Shown here piece after piece: positions 52,047 to 61,140 of a DNA stretch of 64,000 nucleotides. Made by a program: the position numbers and the translations under genes. The notes under the pieces were generated by a model. The model saw nothing but the letters and a program-made list of their open reading frames with translations. It searched no databases and had not been told where the DNA came from. Every line of letters starts with the position of its first letter. Position 1 is the first letter of the stretch. The stretch lies in assembly GCF_900141805.1 (NCBI RefSeq), contig NZ_FQYN01000003.1, positions 186,001 to 250,000 of the forward strand, written 5' to 3'. Source of the DNA: Hymenobacter daecheongensis DSM 21074 (GTDB lineage: Bacteria; Bacteroidota; Bacteroidia; Cytophagales; Hymenobacteraceae).

Positions 52047-53510
52047 CTACTCGCCCTGCCCCAGCGAAAACACCCGCTGCCCGTCCATCAGATACAGGTT
52101 CTCGGTCTTGATGATCAGCACGTTGTCCTCGGCCATGCGATGCTGCAGTGCCAGCACCTGGCCAAACTGCACGGACGCATAGGCATCAGGCGCAGTGCTG
52201 GCCGCCACGAAGCGGCAGCGCCAGTGGTCGGTGCAGAAAGTTTCGGGGTGCCCGTCGGGATACACTTTCACGCCGCGGTTGGTAATGATTTTGAGCCGGA
52301 GCAGCGGCCCGGCGAGGGTCGCCAGCTGCTGGCCCAACTGCGCGGGGTCAGTGCCGTCCCAGCGCACAAACACATCGACGCCCACCAGCTGCTGCACCAC
52401 CGGGGCCCGCTCGTAGCGCACCGAGGGCGCAGCCCGCTCCATGTTCTGGCCCACCTGAAACGGGCGCAGCTGCTGCGGCACCCGACCCAGGCGCTCAATC
52501 ACGGCATCGGCAAAGCCCGTGGTCGTGACTTTGGCCTGGCTGGTTTCGGGGCGGTACACGTCGGCCGTGTGCAGGCCGTCTTCCAAGGCGCAGAGCCAGG
52601 CATTGTGCACGCGGGCGGCTACCTCGTTTTGCCCTAAGTGAATGAGCATGAGCACGGCGGCTTGTAGCAGACCCGAAGGGTTGGCAATATCGCGGCCCGC
52701 AATGTCGGGGGCCGAGCCGTGAATGGCTTCGAACAGCGCGCCCTGGTCGCCGATGTTGGAGGAGCCGGCCAGCCCCACCGAGCCCGTAAGCTGGGCCACC
52801 ACATCGGAAATGATGTCGCCGTACAGGTTCATGGTCACCACCACGTCGTACTGCTCGGGCGTGTCGGCCAGGCGGGCCGTACCGATGTCGATGATCTGGT
52901 GGTCCTGCTCGATGTCGGGGTAGTGCTGCCCGATTTCCATGAACACGCGGTGAAACAGGCCGTCGGTGAGCTTCATGATGTTGTCCTTGGTCATGCACGT
53001 CACGCGCTTGCGGCCGTGGCGGCGGGCGTACTCAAAAGCGTAGCGCACGATTTTCTCGCAGCCGGGCCGGCTCACCAGCTTCAGGCACTGCACCACATCG
53101 GGGGTTTGCTGGTGCTCGATGCCGGCGTAGAGGTCCTCCTCGTTTTCGCGAATGATGACCACATCCAGGTCGGGGTGGCGGGTGGCCACGGCCGGATACA
53201 GCGAGCGGCAGGGGCGCACGTTGGCATACAGGCCCAGGGTTTTGCGCAGCGTCACATTCAGGCTTTTGTAGCCCCCGCCCAGCGGCGTGGTGATGGGCGC
53301 CTTGAGCAGCACCCGCGTGCGCTGCAACGATTCCCAGGCCTCCGGTCCGATGCCCGAGGCGTGCCCGGCGCGGTACACCTGCTCGCCCACATGAATGAAT
53401 TCGGGCTCCAGCGCGGCTCCGGCGGCATCCAGTATGCGCAGGGTCTGGGTCATGATTTCGGGGCCAATACCGTCGCCGGCGGCTACTGTGATACGGGCTT
53501 TGGGTTGCAT
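52047..53510 (-). CDS. icd: NADP-dependent isocitrate dehydrogenase, long C-terminal type
   Basis: Oxidatively decarboxylates isocitrate to 2-oxoglutarate in the TCA cycle. The 487-residue protein has the isocitrate/isopropylmalate dehydrogenase core: TVAAGDGIGPEIM near 8, IIRENEEDLYAGIEH near 118, the catalytic stretch MTKDNIMKLTDGLF near 170, VVTMNLYGDIISDVVAQLTG near 226, and the cofactor region AIHGSAPDIAGRDIANP near 263. About 140 further residues form an extra C-terminal domain, as in the Thermus-type enzyme of about 496 residues, unlike the 416-residue E. coli form. The start ATG at 53510 is used; a TTG six bases upstream is less likely. Confidence 0.88.
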   Translation of the reverse strand: MQPKARITVAAGDGIGPEIMTQTLRILDAAGAALEPEFIHVGEQVYRAGHASGIGPEAWESLQRTRVLLKAPITTPLGGGYKSLNVTLRKTLGLYANVRPCRSLYPAVATRHPDLDVVIIRENEEDLYAGIEHQQTPDVVQCLKLVSRPGCEKIVRYAFEYARRHGRKRVTCMTKDNIMKLTDGLFHRVFMEIGQHYPDIEQDHQIIDIGTARLADTPEQYDVVVTMNLYGDIISDVVAQLTGSVGLAGSSNIGDQGALFEAIHGSAPDIAGRDIANPSGLLQAAVLMLIHLGQNEVAARVHNAWLCALEDGLHTADVYRPETSQAKVTTTGFADAVIERLGRVPQQLRPFQVGQNMERAAPSVRYERAPVVQQLVGVDVFVRWDGTDPAQLGQQLATLAGPLLRLKIITNRGVKVYPDGHPETFCTDHWRCRFVAASTAPDAYASVQFGQVLALQHRMAEDNVLIIKTENLYLMDGQRVFSLGQGE

Positions 53511-53561
53511 AAACAAGGGACTTAAGGATGGAAGAGGAAACAGCGGGGTGGTTTTGCCGGT

Positions 53562-53570
53562 GCAAACATA
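53562..53570 (-). promoter_or_regulatory. Putative -7 box of icd
   Basis: On the minus strand TATGTTTGC fits TAnnTTTG, 51 bases before the ATG. Confidence 0.55.
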
Positions 53571-53907
53571 AACATACTTTTCAAAAAAATAGCTTTACTA
53601 TCAAATAAAATAGCGCTGCCTTTATTCTGCCGATTCATGTCAAAAAAATATGAAGCATTAAGCAACCAAAATATTAACGCTATTGTATATGATAGTAAAA
53701 CTACCAATAATGGTAGCAAGACTAAATTCTGCGGTTATGTCTTTCCTCCCCCACTTCCGTCCCCGACTGATCAGGCGGCCGTATGCCATGCTTTGCGCCC
53801 GGCTGCCGCTCACTCCACTTGCGGCCCATCGGAGTGTGGGGCGCGAGGAAGTACGCGCGATACTGGCCACGCTCTGTTCGTATAGCCTGCACCGCTCCGT
53901 GCTGACG
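53571..53907. other. Divergent gap between icd and the SPFH gene
   Basis: About 340 bases with an AT-rich first half (53575-53720) and a GC-rich second half. An 82-codon frame at 53637-53885 has no recognisable feature. No promoter box for the SPFH gene could be identified with confidence. Confidence 0.4.
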
Positions 53908-54783
53908 ATGCGCCCGCTGGCTGGCCTGCTGGTGGCGGCCGGCCTGGTGCTGAGCGGCTGCACCACCGTGCGGCAGGGCGAAATAGGCGTGAAACGCACG
54001 CTGGGTCGCCTCGATCAGCAGGTTATCCTATCGGGCCCCAAGACCTTCAATCCTTTCCTGACGACCATCATTAAGGTGCCCGTCACGACCCAGAACCTGG
54101 AAATCCGCTCCAATCTGCCGTCCAAGGAGGGCTTATCCATTGGCTCCGACATCTCCATTCTGTACCGGGTGAAGGCCGAGCAGGTGCCTAACATTCTGCA
54201 AACCACCGGCCGCGACTACGCCAACATCCTGATTCTGCCCGTGTTCCGCTCGGCCGCCGCCGACGTGTGTGCCCGCTACTTCGCCAAAGACATGCACAGC
54301 GCCGAGCGGGGCGTGATTGAAACCGCTATTCAGGCGCGCATGAACGAGGTGCTGAGTAGCAAGGGCTTCGAGATTGAGAATGTGCTGATGAAGAACATCA
54401 CGCTGCCCGCGGGCCTGGCCAAAGCCATTGAGGATCGGCTGGAAGCTGAGCAGGATGCCCTGCGCATGGAGTTTCAGAAGCAGCGCGAAACCCGCGACGC
54501 GGAACGCCGCGTGATTGAGGCCGAAGGGCAAAAACGCATTGCCGTGGTGCGGGCGCAGGGCGAGCAGGAGGCCAATATCATTCAGGCCAAAGGCAAGGCG
54601 GAAGCCATGCGCATTGAGGCTGAAGCCGTGCGGGTTACCAACCAGCTCATCAACCGCGACCTGACGCCGGCCGTGCTCAAGTTTAAGTCCATTGAGGCTT
54701 TCCGGGAGCTGTCGAAGTCGCAGAACTCCAAAACCATTATCACCAACGGCACTACGCCCGTACTGAACACGCTGAGCCAGTGA
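53908..54783 (+). CDS. SPFH/prohibitin-family lipoprotein
   Basis: A 291-residue protein with a lipoprotein signal (GLLVAAGLVLSGC, lipobox LSGC, acylated Cys near 18) in place of the usual membrane segment. The SPFH domain follows (VKRTLGRLDQQVI, ISILYRVKAEQVPNILQTTG, AIQARMNEVLSSKGFEIENV) and then a long charged helix (RETRDAERRVIEAEGQKRIA) that drives oligomerisation in prohibitins. Such proteins form membrane scaffolds. Its stop overlaps the GTG start of the next gene, so the two are coupled. The start ATG at 53908 gives a clean lipoprotein signal; upstream in-frame ATGs extend it by up to 75 residues. Confidence 0.82.
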   Translation: MRPLAGLLVAAGLVLSGCTTVRQGEIGVKRTLGRLDQQVILSGPKTFNPFLTTIIKVPVTTQNLEIRSNLPSKEGLSIGSDISILYRVKAEQVPNILQTTGRDYANILILPVFRSAAADVCARYFAKDMHSAERGVIETAIQARMNEVLSSKGFEIENVLMKNITLPAGLAKAIEDRLEAEQDALRMEFQKQRETRDAERRVIEAEGQKRIAVVRAQGEQEANIIQAKGKAEAMRIEAEAVRVTNQLINRDLTPAVLKFKSIEAFRELSKSQNSKTIITNGTTPVLNTLSQ

Positions 54784-55553
54784 CCATAAACCGCTTTTTT
54801 TCCGCTTCCGGCTCCGGCCGGCTACTGCTGGTGCTGCTGCTCAGTATTCGCTACTCGGCCCAAGGCCAGCAGAATCTGTTCAATATTCCGGCCGGCGACC
54901 TGACGCCGCAGGGCAAGGTGTTTTTTCAGCACCAGACCAACATCTACAACCGGGGCTACTTCGAATCGAAAAACCACTTCGTGTACGGCCTGGGCAAGGG
55001 CTGGGAGGCCGGCCTGAACGTGGTGAACCTGCAGATGAACTTCCGCCGCGGCCGCAAGGACTGGCTGGGCACCAACCCCGACAACCGCAGCATTCCGCTG
55101 GCCCCATTGGTAAAGCTGACGAGCCAGAAGTTCTTCTTTCTCTCAGACCGCCTCAGCACCAGCATCGGCACGCAGGTGGGCCTCAACCCCATCCGCTTTA
55201 GCGGGGTGAGCCGGGAGCTGACGCACTTCTCCTACAACACCTGGGCCTGGATCCCCCGCTCCCACGTGAAGGTGGTGGCCGGCCCCTACCTCTCCGACCG
55301 GGGTACGCTGGGCGCCGGCAACCGGGCCGGCCTGCTGCTGGGAGCCGAGTTTCCGGTGACAAAAAAGCTGCTTTTCATGGGCGACTTTATTTCGGGCAAC
55401 AACTACACCAGCGCCTCGGTAGTTGGATTTAACTACCTGGCCACCAAACGCCTGCAGCTATGCCTGGGAGCCTTGCTGCCCAACCCCGGCACCAGCAACC
55501 GCCCGGGCCTCGTGTTTGAGCTGAACCTGCTGGGCTACGACGACCCGCACTAA
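54780..55553 (+). CDS. Outer-membrane beta-barrel-like protein, coupled to the SPFH gene
   Basis: A 257-residue secreted protein, signal peptide ending YSAQGQ. The mature part is a series of amphipathic beta strands with aromatic ends (GKVFFQHQTNIYNRGYFESK, GWEAGLNVVNLQMNF, LLFMGDFISGNNYTSASVVG), ending in LVFELNLLGYDDPH, as in small outer-membrane barrels. The GTG start overlaps the upstream stop (GTGA). The coupling suggests work in the same envelope assembly as the SPFH lipoprotein, but no specific function can be stated. Confidence 0.65.
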   Translation: MTINRFFSASGSGRLLLVLLLSIRYSAQGQQNLFNIPAGDLTPQGKVFFQHQTNIYNRGYFESKNHFVYGLGKGWEAGLNVVNLQMNFRRGRKDWLGTNPDNRSIPLAPLVKLTSQKFFFLSDRLSTSIGTQVGLNPIRFSGVSRELTHFSYNTWAWIPRSHVKVVAGPYLSDRGTLGAGNRAGLLLGAEFPVTKKLLFMGDFISGNNYTSASVVGFNYLATKRLQLCLGALLPNPGTSNRPGLVFELNLLGYDDPH

Positions 55554-55656
55554 TCCGGCCCCGCTTGCCGCGCCCGCTTGAGGGCCGGCCGCACGACGCA
55601 GCTGCCCGCGCCGTCTTGCCTCTGCTCCAGATGCTTCCCGTTTTCCGCTTTCAGTC

Positions 55657-56163
55657 ATGGCCCGTTTATCGTTTTTAATACTGCTTGTAGGGGTGCTGGG
55701 GCTGCCAAGCCCGGTTTGGGCCCAGCATATGACCACGGTTCAGAACCGGCAGTTTCAGGTCAAATACGAGGTGCCGGCCCACTGGAGCGTGACGCACCAG
55801 CGCACCGACTCGGTGGAGGTGCTGCGCTACCACAACCCCGACGATAATACCGTGCTCTGGGTAGGACAGCTGCGGGGCCGCCACGCCAGCCTGCGGCCGG
55901 CCAAAGCGCTGCAGCGCCTGCTGCGCCATCTGGGGGCCACCCGCCACGAAGAGCACAACGTCTCCTCGCACGGTCTCGACTTTCTGGAAAGCACAGGCAC
56001 CTGCTTCGTCAATGGCCAAGAAGTGCGCTACGATGCGCGGGTGACCACCTCGCAGCGCCACGTGCTGGTGGTGTACGTGTATGCCACCACGGCTTCCTTC
56101 GCTACCCAGGCCCGGCTGCTGCATCATGTGCTGGAAAGCATTGCCCCCCTGCAGGGCAAGTAA
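55657..56163 (+). CDS. Secreted protein, unknown function (paralogue A)
   Basis: A 168-residue secreted protein (signal peptide ending SPVWAQ). The mature domain starts VKYEVPAHWSVTHQRTDSVE and later has LDFLESTGTCFVNGQEVRYD and HVLVVYVYATTASF. It is clearly related to the next gene in order of motifs and spacing. The pattern of a YxVPxxW strand followed by a hydrophobic beta sheet is reminiscent of PsbP/Mog1-like folds, but this is a guess. Confidence 0.65.
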   Translation: MARLSFLILLVGVLGLPSPVWAQHMTTVQNRQFQVKYEVPAHWSVTHQRTDSVEVLRYHNPDDNTVLWVGQLRGRHASLRPAKALQRLLRHLGATRHEEHNVSSHGLDFLESTGTCFVNGQEVRYDARVTTSQRHVLVVYVYATTASFATQARLLHHVLESIAPLQGK

Positions 56164-56215
56164 CCAGCCACTCTTCCGGTCTCTTCCCCCCCCCCATTTT
56201 TTCCCCTTCCCCGCC

Positions 56216-56719
56216 ATGAAACTTCTGCTGCTGTTGCTTCTGAGTATGCTGCCCCTTCGCCTGCGGGCACAGGCGGCGGCCCCACTGGAATGGGTGCGCA
56301 ACCCCCAATACCAGTTGCAGTACCGTGTGCCGGCCGACTGGAACAAGCTGCGCCAGGCCACCGATACCACCCTGGCTCTCACGCACATGAGCCCCGACCA
56401 GAACATGATGCTCTTTATTGGCAAGCTACGCGGGGCAGCAGCCAATATGACACCCGAACAGGCGCTGTTTCACCTCACCGAAAAATTTGGGGTGCCCATC
56501 AACAAGCAGTATGCCACGGCCTACAACGGCATCCGGTTTCTGGAAACTACCGGCACGGGCAGTATGGATGGGCGCGCGTTGCGCTACGACGCGCTGGCCG
56601 CCCACCACCGCGGCCACGTGCTGCTAATCTACATTTTGGCTACGCCTGACGCCTTTATGAATCATGAGCCGCTGATGCAGGAAATTCTGCACAGCATGGC
56701 CCCCTACAAAGGACGCTAG
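56216..56719 (+). CDS. Secreted protein, unknown function (paralogue B)
   Basis: A 167-residue secreted protein with a leucine-rich signal peptide ending RLRAQ. It shares the layout of the preceding gene: LQYRVPADWNKLRQATDTTL, IRFLETTGTGSMDGRALRYD, HVLLIYILATPDAF. The start at 56216 follows a C-run and is preferred to an in-frame ATG at 56081 inside the upstream gene. The pair is a tandem duplication of an uncharacterised envelope protein. Confidence 0.65.
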   Translation: MKLLLLLLLSMLPLRLRAQAAAPLEWVRNPQYQLQYRVPADWNKLRQATDTTLALTHMSPDQNMMLFIGKLRGAAANMTPEQALFHLTEKFGVPINKQYATAYNGIRFLETTGTGSMDGRALRYDALAAHHRGHVLLIYILATPDAFMNHEPLMQEILHSMAPYKGR

Positions 56720-56784
56720 CCTGCCCCCGGCGGCCGGCGCGGCCGAACCAGCCTTGTTTCACTTCCCGCTTTTGCTTCTTTTCC

Positions 56785-57099
56785 ATGATTCTGTTCAATC
56801 TGCTCACACTGAGCCCCGCCGCGGCCCGCACCGTGGCCCACCTGGTGCTGACCGAGCGCTTGGCCACCGATGTCTTTGTGGACGAGGCCATTGAGAACTA
56901 CTGCCTCACAGCTGCCGGCACTGTGAGCACCGAACCCCTGTATCGGGTTCTTTTTCTGACCAAAGCCCTGCTCTACCGCCGCATCGAGCTGCTGCTGCAA
57001 GAGCAATTCCCCGACAACGACTTCCGCATCTACGCCACAGCCGTGACGCAGGTGAATGATGCAGAAGCCGAGCGGGTGCGCCGGCTGCAACCCGCCTGA
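56785..57099 (+). CDS. Small cytoplasmic protein, CutA-like layout
   Basis: A 104-residue protein with no signal or membrane segment. LATDVFVDEAIENYCLTAAG, EPLYRVLFLTKALLYRRIEL and DFRIYATAVTQVNDA show the alternating beta-alpha-beta order of small ferredoxin-like proteins, somewhat like CutA1. No metal-binding motif is visible. The CutA link is weak. Confidence 0.5.
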   Translation: MILFNLLTLSPAAARTVAHLVLTERLATDVFVDEAIENYCLTAAGTVSTEPLYRVLFLTKALLYRRIELLLQEQFPDNDFRIYATAVTQVNDAEAERVRRLQPA

Positions 57100-57254
57100 C
57101 GTGAATACCCGGGCTGACCAACGCGGGCCATCTTGAGCGTCCGACCGTAACCAACTCATTCTCATCAAACCGACTGGAGAGCGGGAACCCGGCTTCCGGG
57201 CCGCCACGCGCGGACACCTGCCACCAGTGGTCGGGTAGCGCCAGCTTACGGTGC

Positions 57255-57336
57255 CCCTGTGCGCACCGCCGGCACCCGCCGGAGTGGCACAGGGAAAAGC
57301 AGACCCGGTTGCCCGGTTTGGGGCGGCCGGGTCTGC
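57255..57336 (+). terminator. Two consecutive GC-rich hairpins
   Basis: Hairpin 1 pairs CCCTGTGC (57255-57262) with GCACAGGG (57287-57294). Hairpin 2 pairs GCAGACCCGG (57299-57308) with CCGGGTCTGC (57327-57336) and is followed by GTTGTT. Hairpin 2 could end transcription of the 56785 gene; hairpin 1 is unexplained. The rest of the 57100-57480 gap shows only the promoter box at 57408. Confidence 0.55.
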
Positions 57337-57407
57337 GTTGTTAGGGGCACTGCTGACCAGCTACGGGGGTAGTAAGCTTGGGCAATCTATTCCCCACGCT
57401 ATCTGAG

Positions 57408-57416
57408 TACCTTTGC
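57408..57416 (+). promoter_or_regulatory. Putative -7 box for the periplasmic-binding protein
   Basis: TACCTTTGC is an exact TAnnTTTG match, 64 bases before the ATG at 57481. Confidence 0.6.
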
Positions 57417-57480
57417 CGGGCTTGCGGCCCTGTGGGGCGCGGGCCTGTTCTTCGCCCGTTTTTTTCGGCCTCTTCTTCAT

Positions 57481-59451
57481 ATGAAGATTTTCTCCTGTTT
57501 GCAACTTTCGGTGCTGAGTTTGGCGCTGGGACTGCCGGCGCTGGCTCAGCAGCCGGTGCGCCCGGCTCCGACCAAAGCCACGCCCGCCAAACCCACCCCA
57601 ACTGCCAACCCGGCCGCCGCGCCGGTTCGCCGGCCGGCCAGCCCGGCTCCGGCGGCCAAGCCAGCAACCAAGCCGGCAGCCAGCCCAACGGCCAAAGGTG
57701 CTCCGGTCAAAACGGCTCCGTCCGTTACCAAACCCGCCGCTACCAGCCCTCCGGCGGCTCCGCCCCGCCCGGCCGTAGCGCCGCCCGTGCGGCCCACTGG
57801 CCCGCCCCTGCCCGCCCGCATGGGCTCCACCGACCCTAATACCCGCTACCAAAACGGCAAAACCCTCATCGGTCAGACGCGCTACGAGCTGGCCATGCAG
57901 GAGCTAGAGCCCATTGCGCAGCCTAAAGCGCAGTTTGAGCGGGCTCCCGAAGCGGCCTACCTATATGCTATAGCCGCCACGCGGGCCAAAAAATGGGCCG
58001 AGGCCGAGCAGATGCTGAACCTGCTGCGCACCGAGTATGCCGCCTGGCCCGGCCTGCCGGAAGCCTTTTTTTTGCAGGCTCAGGTTTCCTTCGAGCAGAG
58101 TGAGCCCGAAAATGCCCTGCTGATTCTCAGCCAGCTGCCCGCCGATAAACTCAGTGCGGAGCGCGAAAACATGAAGGCCGCGTATTTGCCGCGCATCCGG
58201 GATAAAGTACTGTTTCAGAAGCTGCTGCAAACCTACCCGCAGGATGCCGCGCTGGGCCGCGCCTACGCCGACAAGCTCGTGAGCGGCGGCTGGTACACCG
58301 AGGCCGACAAGCCCCAACTCGACCAGCTCATCAGCCAGCTGGGCCTCGACCGCGCCCGCTACACGCCGCGCCCCCGGCCAGCCAAAAAGAGCAGCTACAA
58401 CGTGGCCGTGCTCCTGCCCTTCGAGTTTGCGGACCCTAGCTGGGAAACGCGCCGCAAAAACCAGTTCGTGACGGACCTCTATGCCGGCTTGCGCCTGGCC
58501 CAGGACTCGCTGCAGCGCGAGGGTCGGCCCCTGCAGCTGTTTGCCTACGATACCGGGGCCGACACGCTGCAGCTCAAGCAGGTGCTGGCCCTGCCCGAGT
58601 TGGCCGGCATGGACCTGATTATTGGGCCGGTGTACAAGTCGGGGAGCAAGCTGCTGGCCCGCTACGCCCAGCAGCGCCAGATCGTGTGCGTGAATCCGCT
58701 GTCGCAGGATGGGGATTTGGTGCTCGATAATGGCTGGCACTACCTCTTTGAGCCCAGCTCGGCCACCCAGGGCCGGGCGGCGGCGCAGTTTGCCTTCAGC
58801 CAGCTCACGGCCCGCACCGCCGTGGTGCTGCACGAAGACACCAAGGACGAAGCCGCCTTCGCCCTGGCCTACAAAACCACCTACGAGGCGCTGGGCGGCA
58901 AAGTCATCCAGCTGCGCCGCCTCAATTCCGACGTAGAAGAGTCATTGGCCGCGGGCTTCGCGGGGCTCGATCTGAAGAGCGTGGGGCACCTAGTGGTGGC
59001 TTCCGACCACCGCAAAGCTGGCCCGTACACGCTGGGCGTGCTGCAGGCCCAGGGGGCGCGCGTGCCGCTCATCACCTACGCCTCCTGGCAGGAAAACGCC
59101 CGCATCGGCCTCGGCCAGCTCGATGCCCGCGACGTATATTTTGTGCAGCCTAAGTACCTGGATAAGACCGCGCCCGGCGTGCGGCGCTTCCGCCAGCTGT
59201 ATGTGCAGCGCCAGAATCTGCCCCCCTCGGTGTTTGCTTTCACGGGTTTCGAGCTGCTGTATTACTTTGGCAGTCAGCTGCATCAGCACGGGCCGGCTTT
59301 TCAGCAAAACCTGGCCGCGTCCGGGCCGGTTTCCGGGAGTGTCTTCCAGGGCATCGGCTACCCCGGCGGAGCCCACGACAACCAGTATGTGCCGCTTACC
59401 AAGCTCGAACGCCTGGAAATAGAAGTGCTGAACCCGGTGGGCGTGCGGTAG
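57481..59451 (+). CDS. Secreted TPR / periplasmic-binding-fold protein, LpoA-like layout
   Basis: A 656-residue secreted protein. A signal peptide ends LPALAQ. Residues of about 22-118 are a low-complexity Pro/Ala/Lys/Thr tether. Helical TPR-like repeats follow (TRYELAMQELEPIAQPKAQF, EAAYLYAIAATRAKKWAEAE, EAFFLQAQVSFEQSEPENAL). From about 305 a type-1 periplasmic-binding fold begins (YNVAVLLPFEFADPSWETRR, LIIGPVYKSGSKLLARYA, AVVLHEDTKDEAAFALAYKT). The combination of tether, TPR and binding fold resembles LpoA-type activators of penicillin-binding proteins and also amino-acid-binding receptors. Without an ABC permease nearby, the LpoA-like reading is favoured. Confidence 0.7.
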   Translation: MKIFSCLQLSVLSLALGLPALAQQPVRPAPTKATPAKPTPTANPAAAPVRRPASPAPAAKPATKPAASPTAKGAPVKTAPSVTKPAATSPPAAPPRPAVAPPVRPTGPPLPARMGSTDPNTRYQNGKTLIGQTRYELAMQELEPIAQPKAQFERAPEAAYLYAIAATRAKKWAEAEQMLNLLRTEYAAWPGLPEAFFLQAQVSFEQSEPENALLILSQLPADKLSAERENMKAAYLPRIRDKVLFQKLLQTYPQDAALGRAYADKLVSGGWYTEADKPQLDQLISQLGLDRARYTPRPRPAKKSSYNVAVLLPFEFADPSWETRRKNQFVTDLYAGLRLAQDSLQREGRPLQLFAYDTGADTLQLKQVLALPELAGMDLIIGPVYKSGSKLLARYAQQRQIVCVNPLSQDGDLVLDNGWHYLFEPSSATQGRAAAQFAFSQLTARTAVVLHEDTKDEAAFALAYKTTYEALGGKVIQLRRLNSDVEESLAAGFAGLDLKSVGHLVVASDHRKAGPYTLGVLQAQGARVPLITYASWQENARIGLGQLDARDVYFVQPKYLDKTAPGVRRFRQLYVQRQNLPPSVFAFTGFELLYYFGSQLHQHGPAFQQNLAASGPVSGSVFQGIGYPGGAHDNQYVPLTKLERLEIEVLNPVGVR

Positions 59452-59562
59452 CACAACTTTCGCGCTATCAGCCAGCGGGGCGGCCTGGCGTCGCTTAACA
59501 CTCAACTTACTACTTCGCGCGGCTTCGGCTTCGCCCCACTCCTTTCTTCATTCCTCTCTTCT

Positions 59563-60882
59563 ATGTCGTCTTCTGCTGCTGCTGAGCTTAATCTGTCTAC
59601 TTCTGATGCGCTGTTTACGCGCGCCAAAAACCACATTCCGGGCGGGGTGAACTCGCCGGTACGGGCCTTTCGGGCGGTGGGCGGCCACCCGGTTTTCATG
59701 CAGTCGGCCAAAGGCGCGTGGCTGACCGACGTGGACGGCAACCGCTACCTCGATTTCATCAACTCCTGGGGGCCGATGATTTTGGGCCACGCGCCCGAGG
59801 TGGTGCTGAATGCCGTGCAGGCGGCCATTCCGGCCTCGCTGTCGTTCGGAGCGCCCACGCGCCGCGAGGTGGAAATGGCCGAGCTGATCAAGCAGATGGT
59901 GCCCAGCATTGAGAAAGTGCGGCTGGTAAATTCGGGCACCGAAGCTTGCATGTCGGCCATTCGGGTAGCGCGGGGCTACACCGGGCGCGACAAGATCATC
60001 AAGTTTGAAGGCTGCTACCACGGCCACGGCGACTCCTTCCTGATTGCCGCCGGCAGCGGCGCTCTCACCCTGGGCACCCCCGATTCGCCGGGCGTGACCG
60101 AAGGCGTGGCCCGCGACACCATCACGGTAGCCTACAACGACCTGGAAGCTACCCGCCAAGCCATCGAAGCCAACAAGGACCAGGTAGCGGCCCTCATTCT
60201 GGAGCCCGTGGTGGGGAATATGGGCCTCGTAGCGCCCACCGAGGGCTACTTGCAGGGCCTGCGCGACCTGTGTACCCAGCACGGCATCGTTTTGATTTTT
60301 GATGAAGTAATGACCGGCTTCCGCCTTGCCCGCGGCGGCGCGCAGGAGCTGTACGGCATCAAGCCCGACATGACGACGCTGGGCAAAATCATCGGCGGCG
60401 GTATGCCCGTGGGGGCCTACGGCGGCCGGCAGGATATCATGGACTGCGTAGCACCGGCCGGCAAAGTGTACCAGGCGGGCACACTCTCCGGCAACCCCAT
60501 TGCCACCGCCGCTGGCATTGCCCAGCTCACTTATCTGCAGGAGCACCCCGAGCTGTACGCCGAGCTGAACCGCATCACCACCCGCATTGCCGACGGCACC
60601 CGCCAGATTGCCGCCGAGCTGGGCCTGAATTACACCGTGAACCAAGTGGGCTCCATGTTCAGCGTGTTCTTCACCAGCCAGCCCGTGCATAATCTGGAAG
60701 ATGCCAAAACCTCCGATACGGAAGCGTTTGGCCGCTATTTCCGCGCCATGCTGCACCGCGGCATCTACCTGGCTCCGGCCCAGTACGAAGCCTTGTTCGT
60801 GAGCACCGCCATGACCGACGAGCTGGTGGACCATTACCTGACCGCCTGCCGCGAGTCGATGCGCGAGGCGCACGGGCTGTAG
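59563..60882 (+). CDS. hemL: Glutamate-1-semialdehyde 2,1-aminomutase
   Basis: Makes 5-aminolevulinate for tetrapyrrole synthesis. The 439-residue PLP enzyme has the HemL start (FTRAKNHIPGGVNSPVRAF), VNSGTEACMSAIRVARGYTG near 126, YHGHGDSFLIAAGSG near 151, IFDEVMTGFRLARGGAQ near 246, and the PLP lysine in TTLGKIIGGGMPVGAYGG near 274. Length is that of the family. It is followed at 60908 by a palindromic element that contains a terminator hairpin. Confidence 0.96.
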   Translation: MSSSAAAELNLSTSDALFTRAKNHIPGGVNSPVRAFRAVGGHPVFMQSAKGAWLTDVDGNRYLDFINSWGPMILGHAPEVVLNAVQAAIPASLSFGAPTRREVEMAELIKQMVPSIEKVRLVNSGTEACMSAIRVARGYTGRDKIIKFEGCYHGHGDSFLIAAGSGALTLGTPDSPGVTEGVARDTITVAYNDLEATRQAIEANKDQVAALILEPVVGNMGLVAPTEGYLQGLRDLCTQHGIVLIFDEVMTGFRLARGGAQELYGIKPDMTTLGKIIGGGMPVGAYGGRQDIMDCVAPAGKVYQAGTLSGNPIATAAGIAQLTYLQEHPELYAELNRITTRIADGTRQIAAELGLNYTVNQVGSMFSVFFTSQPVHNLEDAKTSDTEAFGRYFRAMLHRGIYLAPAQYEALFVSTAMTDELVDHYLTACRESMREAHGL

Positions 60883-60907
60883 GAATATGGTCTCTCGACT
60901 GTTCCCG

Positions 60908-61068
60908 CCTGTCATCCTGAGCAGAGCGAAGGACCTTCCTCTTCGCTACTACCAAGCCTTTTAAAATGAGCAAAGCCCTTTACCGTTTGCGTGGTAGAGG
61001 GCTTTGTGCGTTGAATTACGTTTTACAGTGCGGAAAGGGGAAGGTCCTTCGCAGGCTCAGGGTGACAG
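60908..61068. repeat. Palindromic element enclosing a terminator hairpin (copy 2, inverted)
   Basis: Outer arms (CCTGTCATCCTGAGC... and GCTCAGGGTGACAG) surround a core nearly identical to 27556-27716 in the opposite orientation, including CTTTACCGTTTGCGTGGTAG and AATTACGTTTTACAGTGCGG. The two copies lie 33 kb apart. Confidence 0.9.
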
Positions 61069-61140
61069 ACGCAAAAGCTGCCGGAGGTATAGAAAAACAC
61101 AGTTTTTTCGCCGCACGCCCGAACCGCACCGGCAACTGGT

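Noticed and set aside
52719..53525. 268-codon open frame opposite icd
   Set aside because: Antisense shadow of isocitrate dehydrogenase, which has all family motifs.
53637..53885. 82-codon frame between icd and the SPFH gene
   Set aside because: No motif, odd composition, and it overlaps the probable promoter region.
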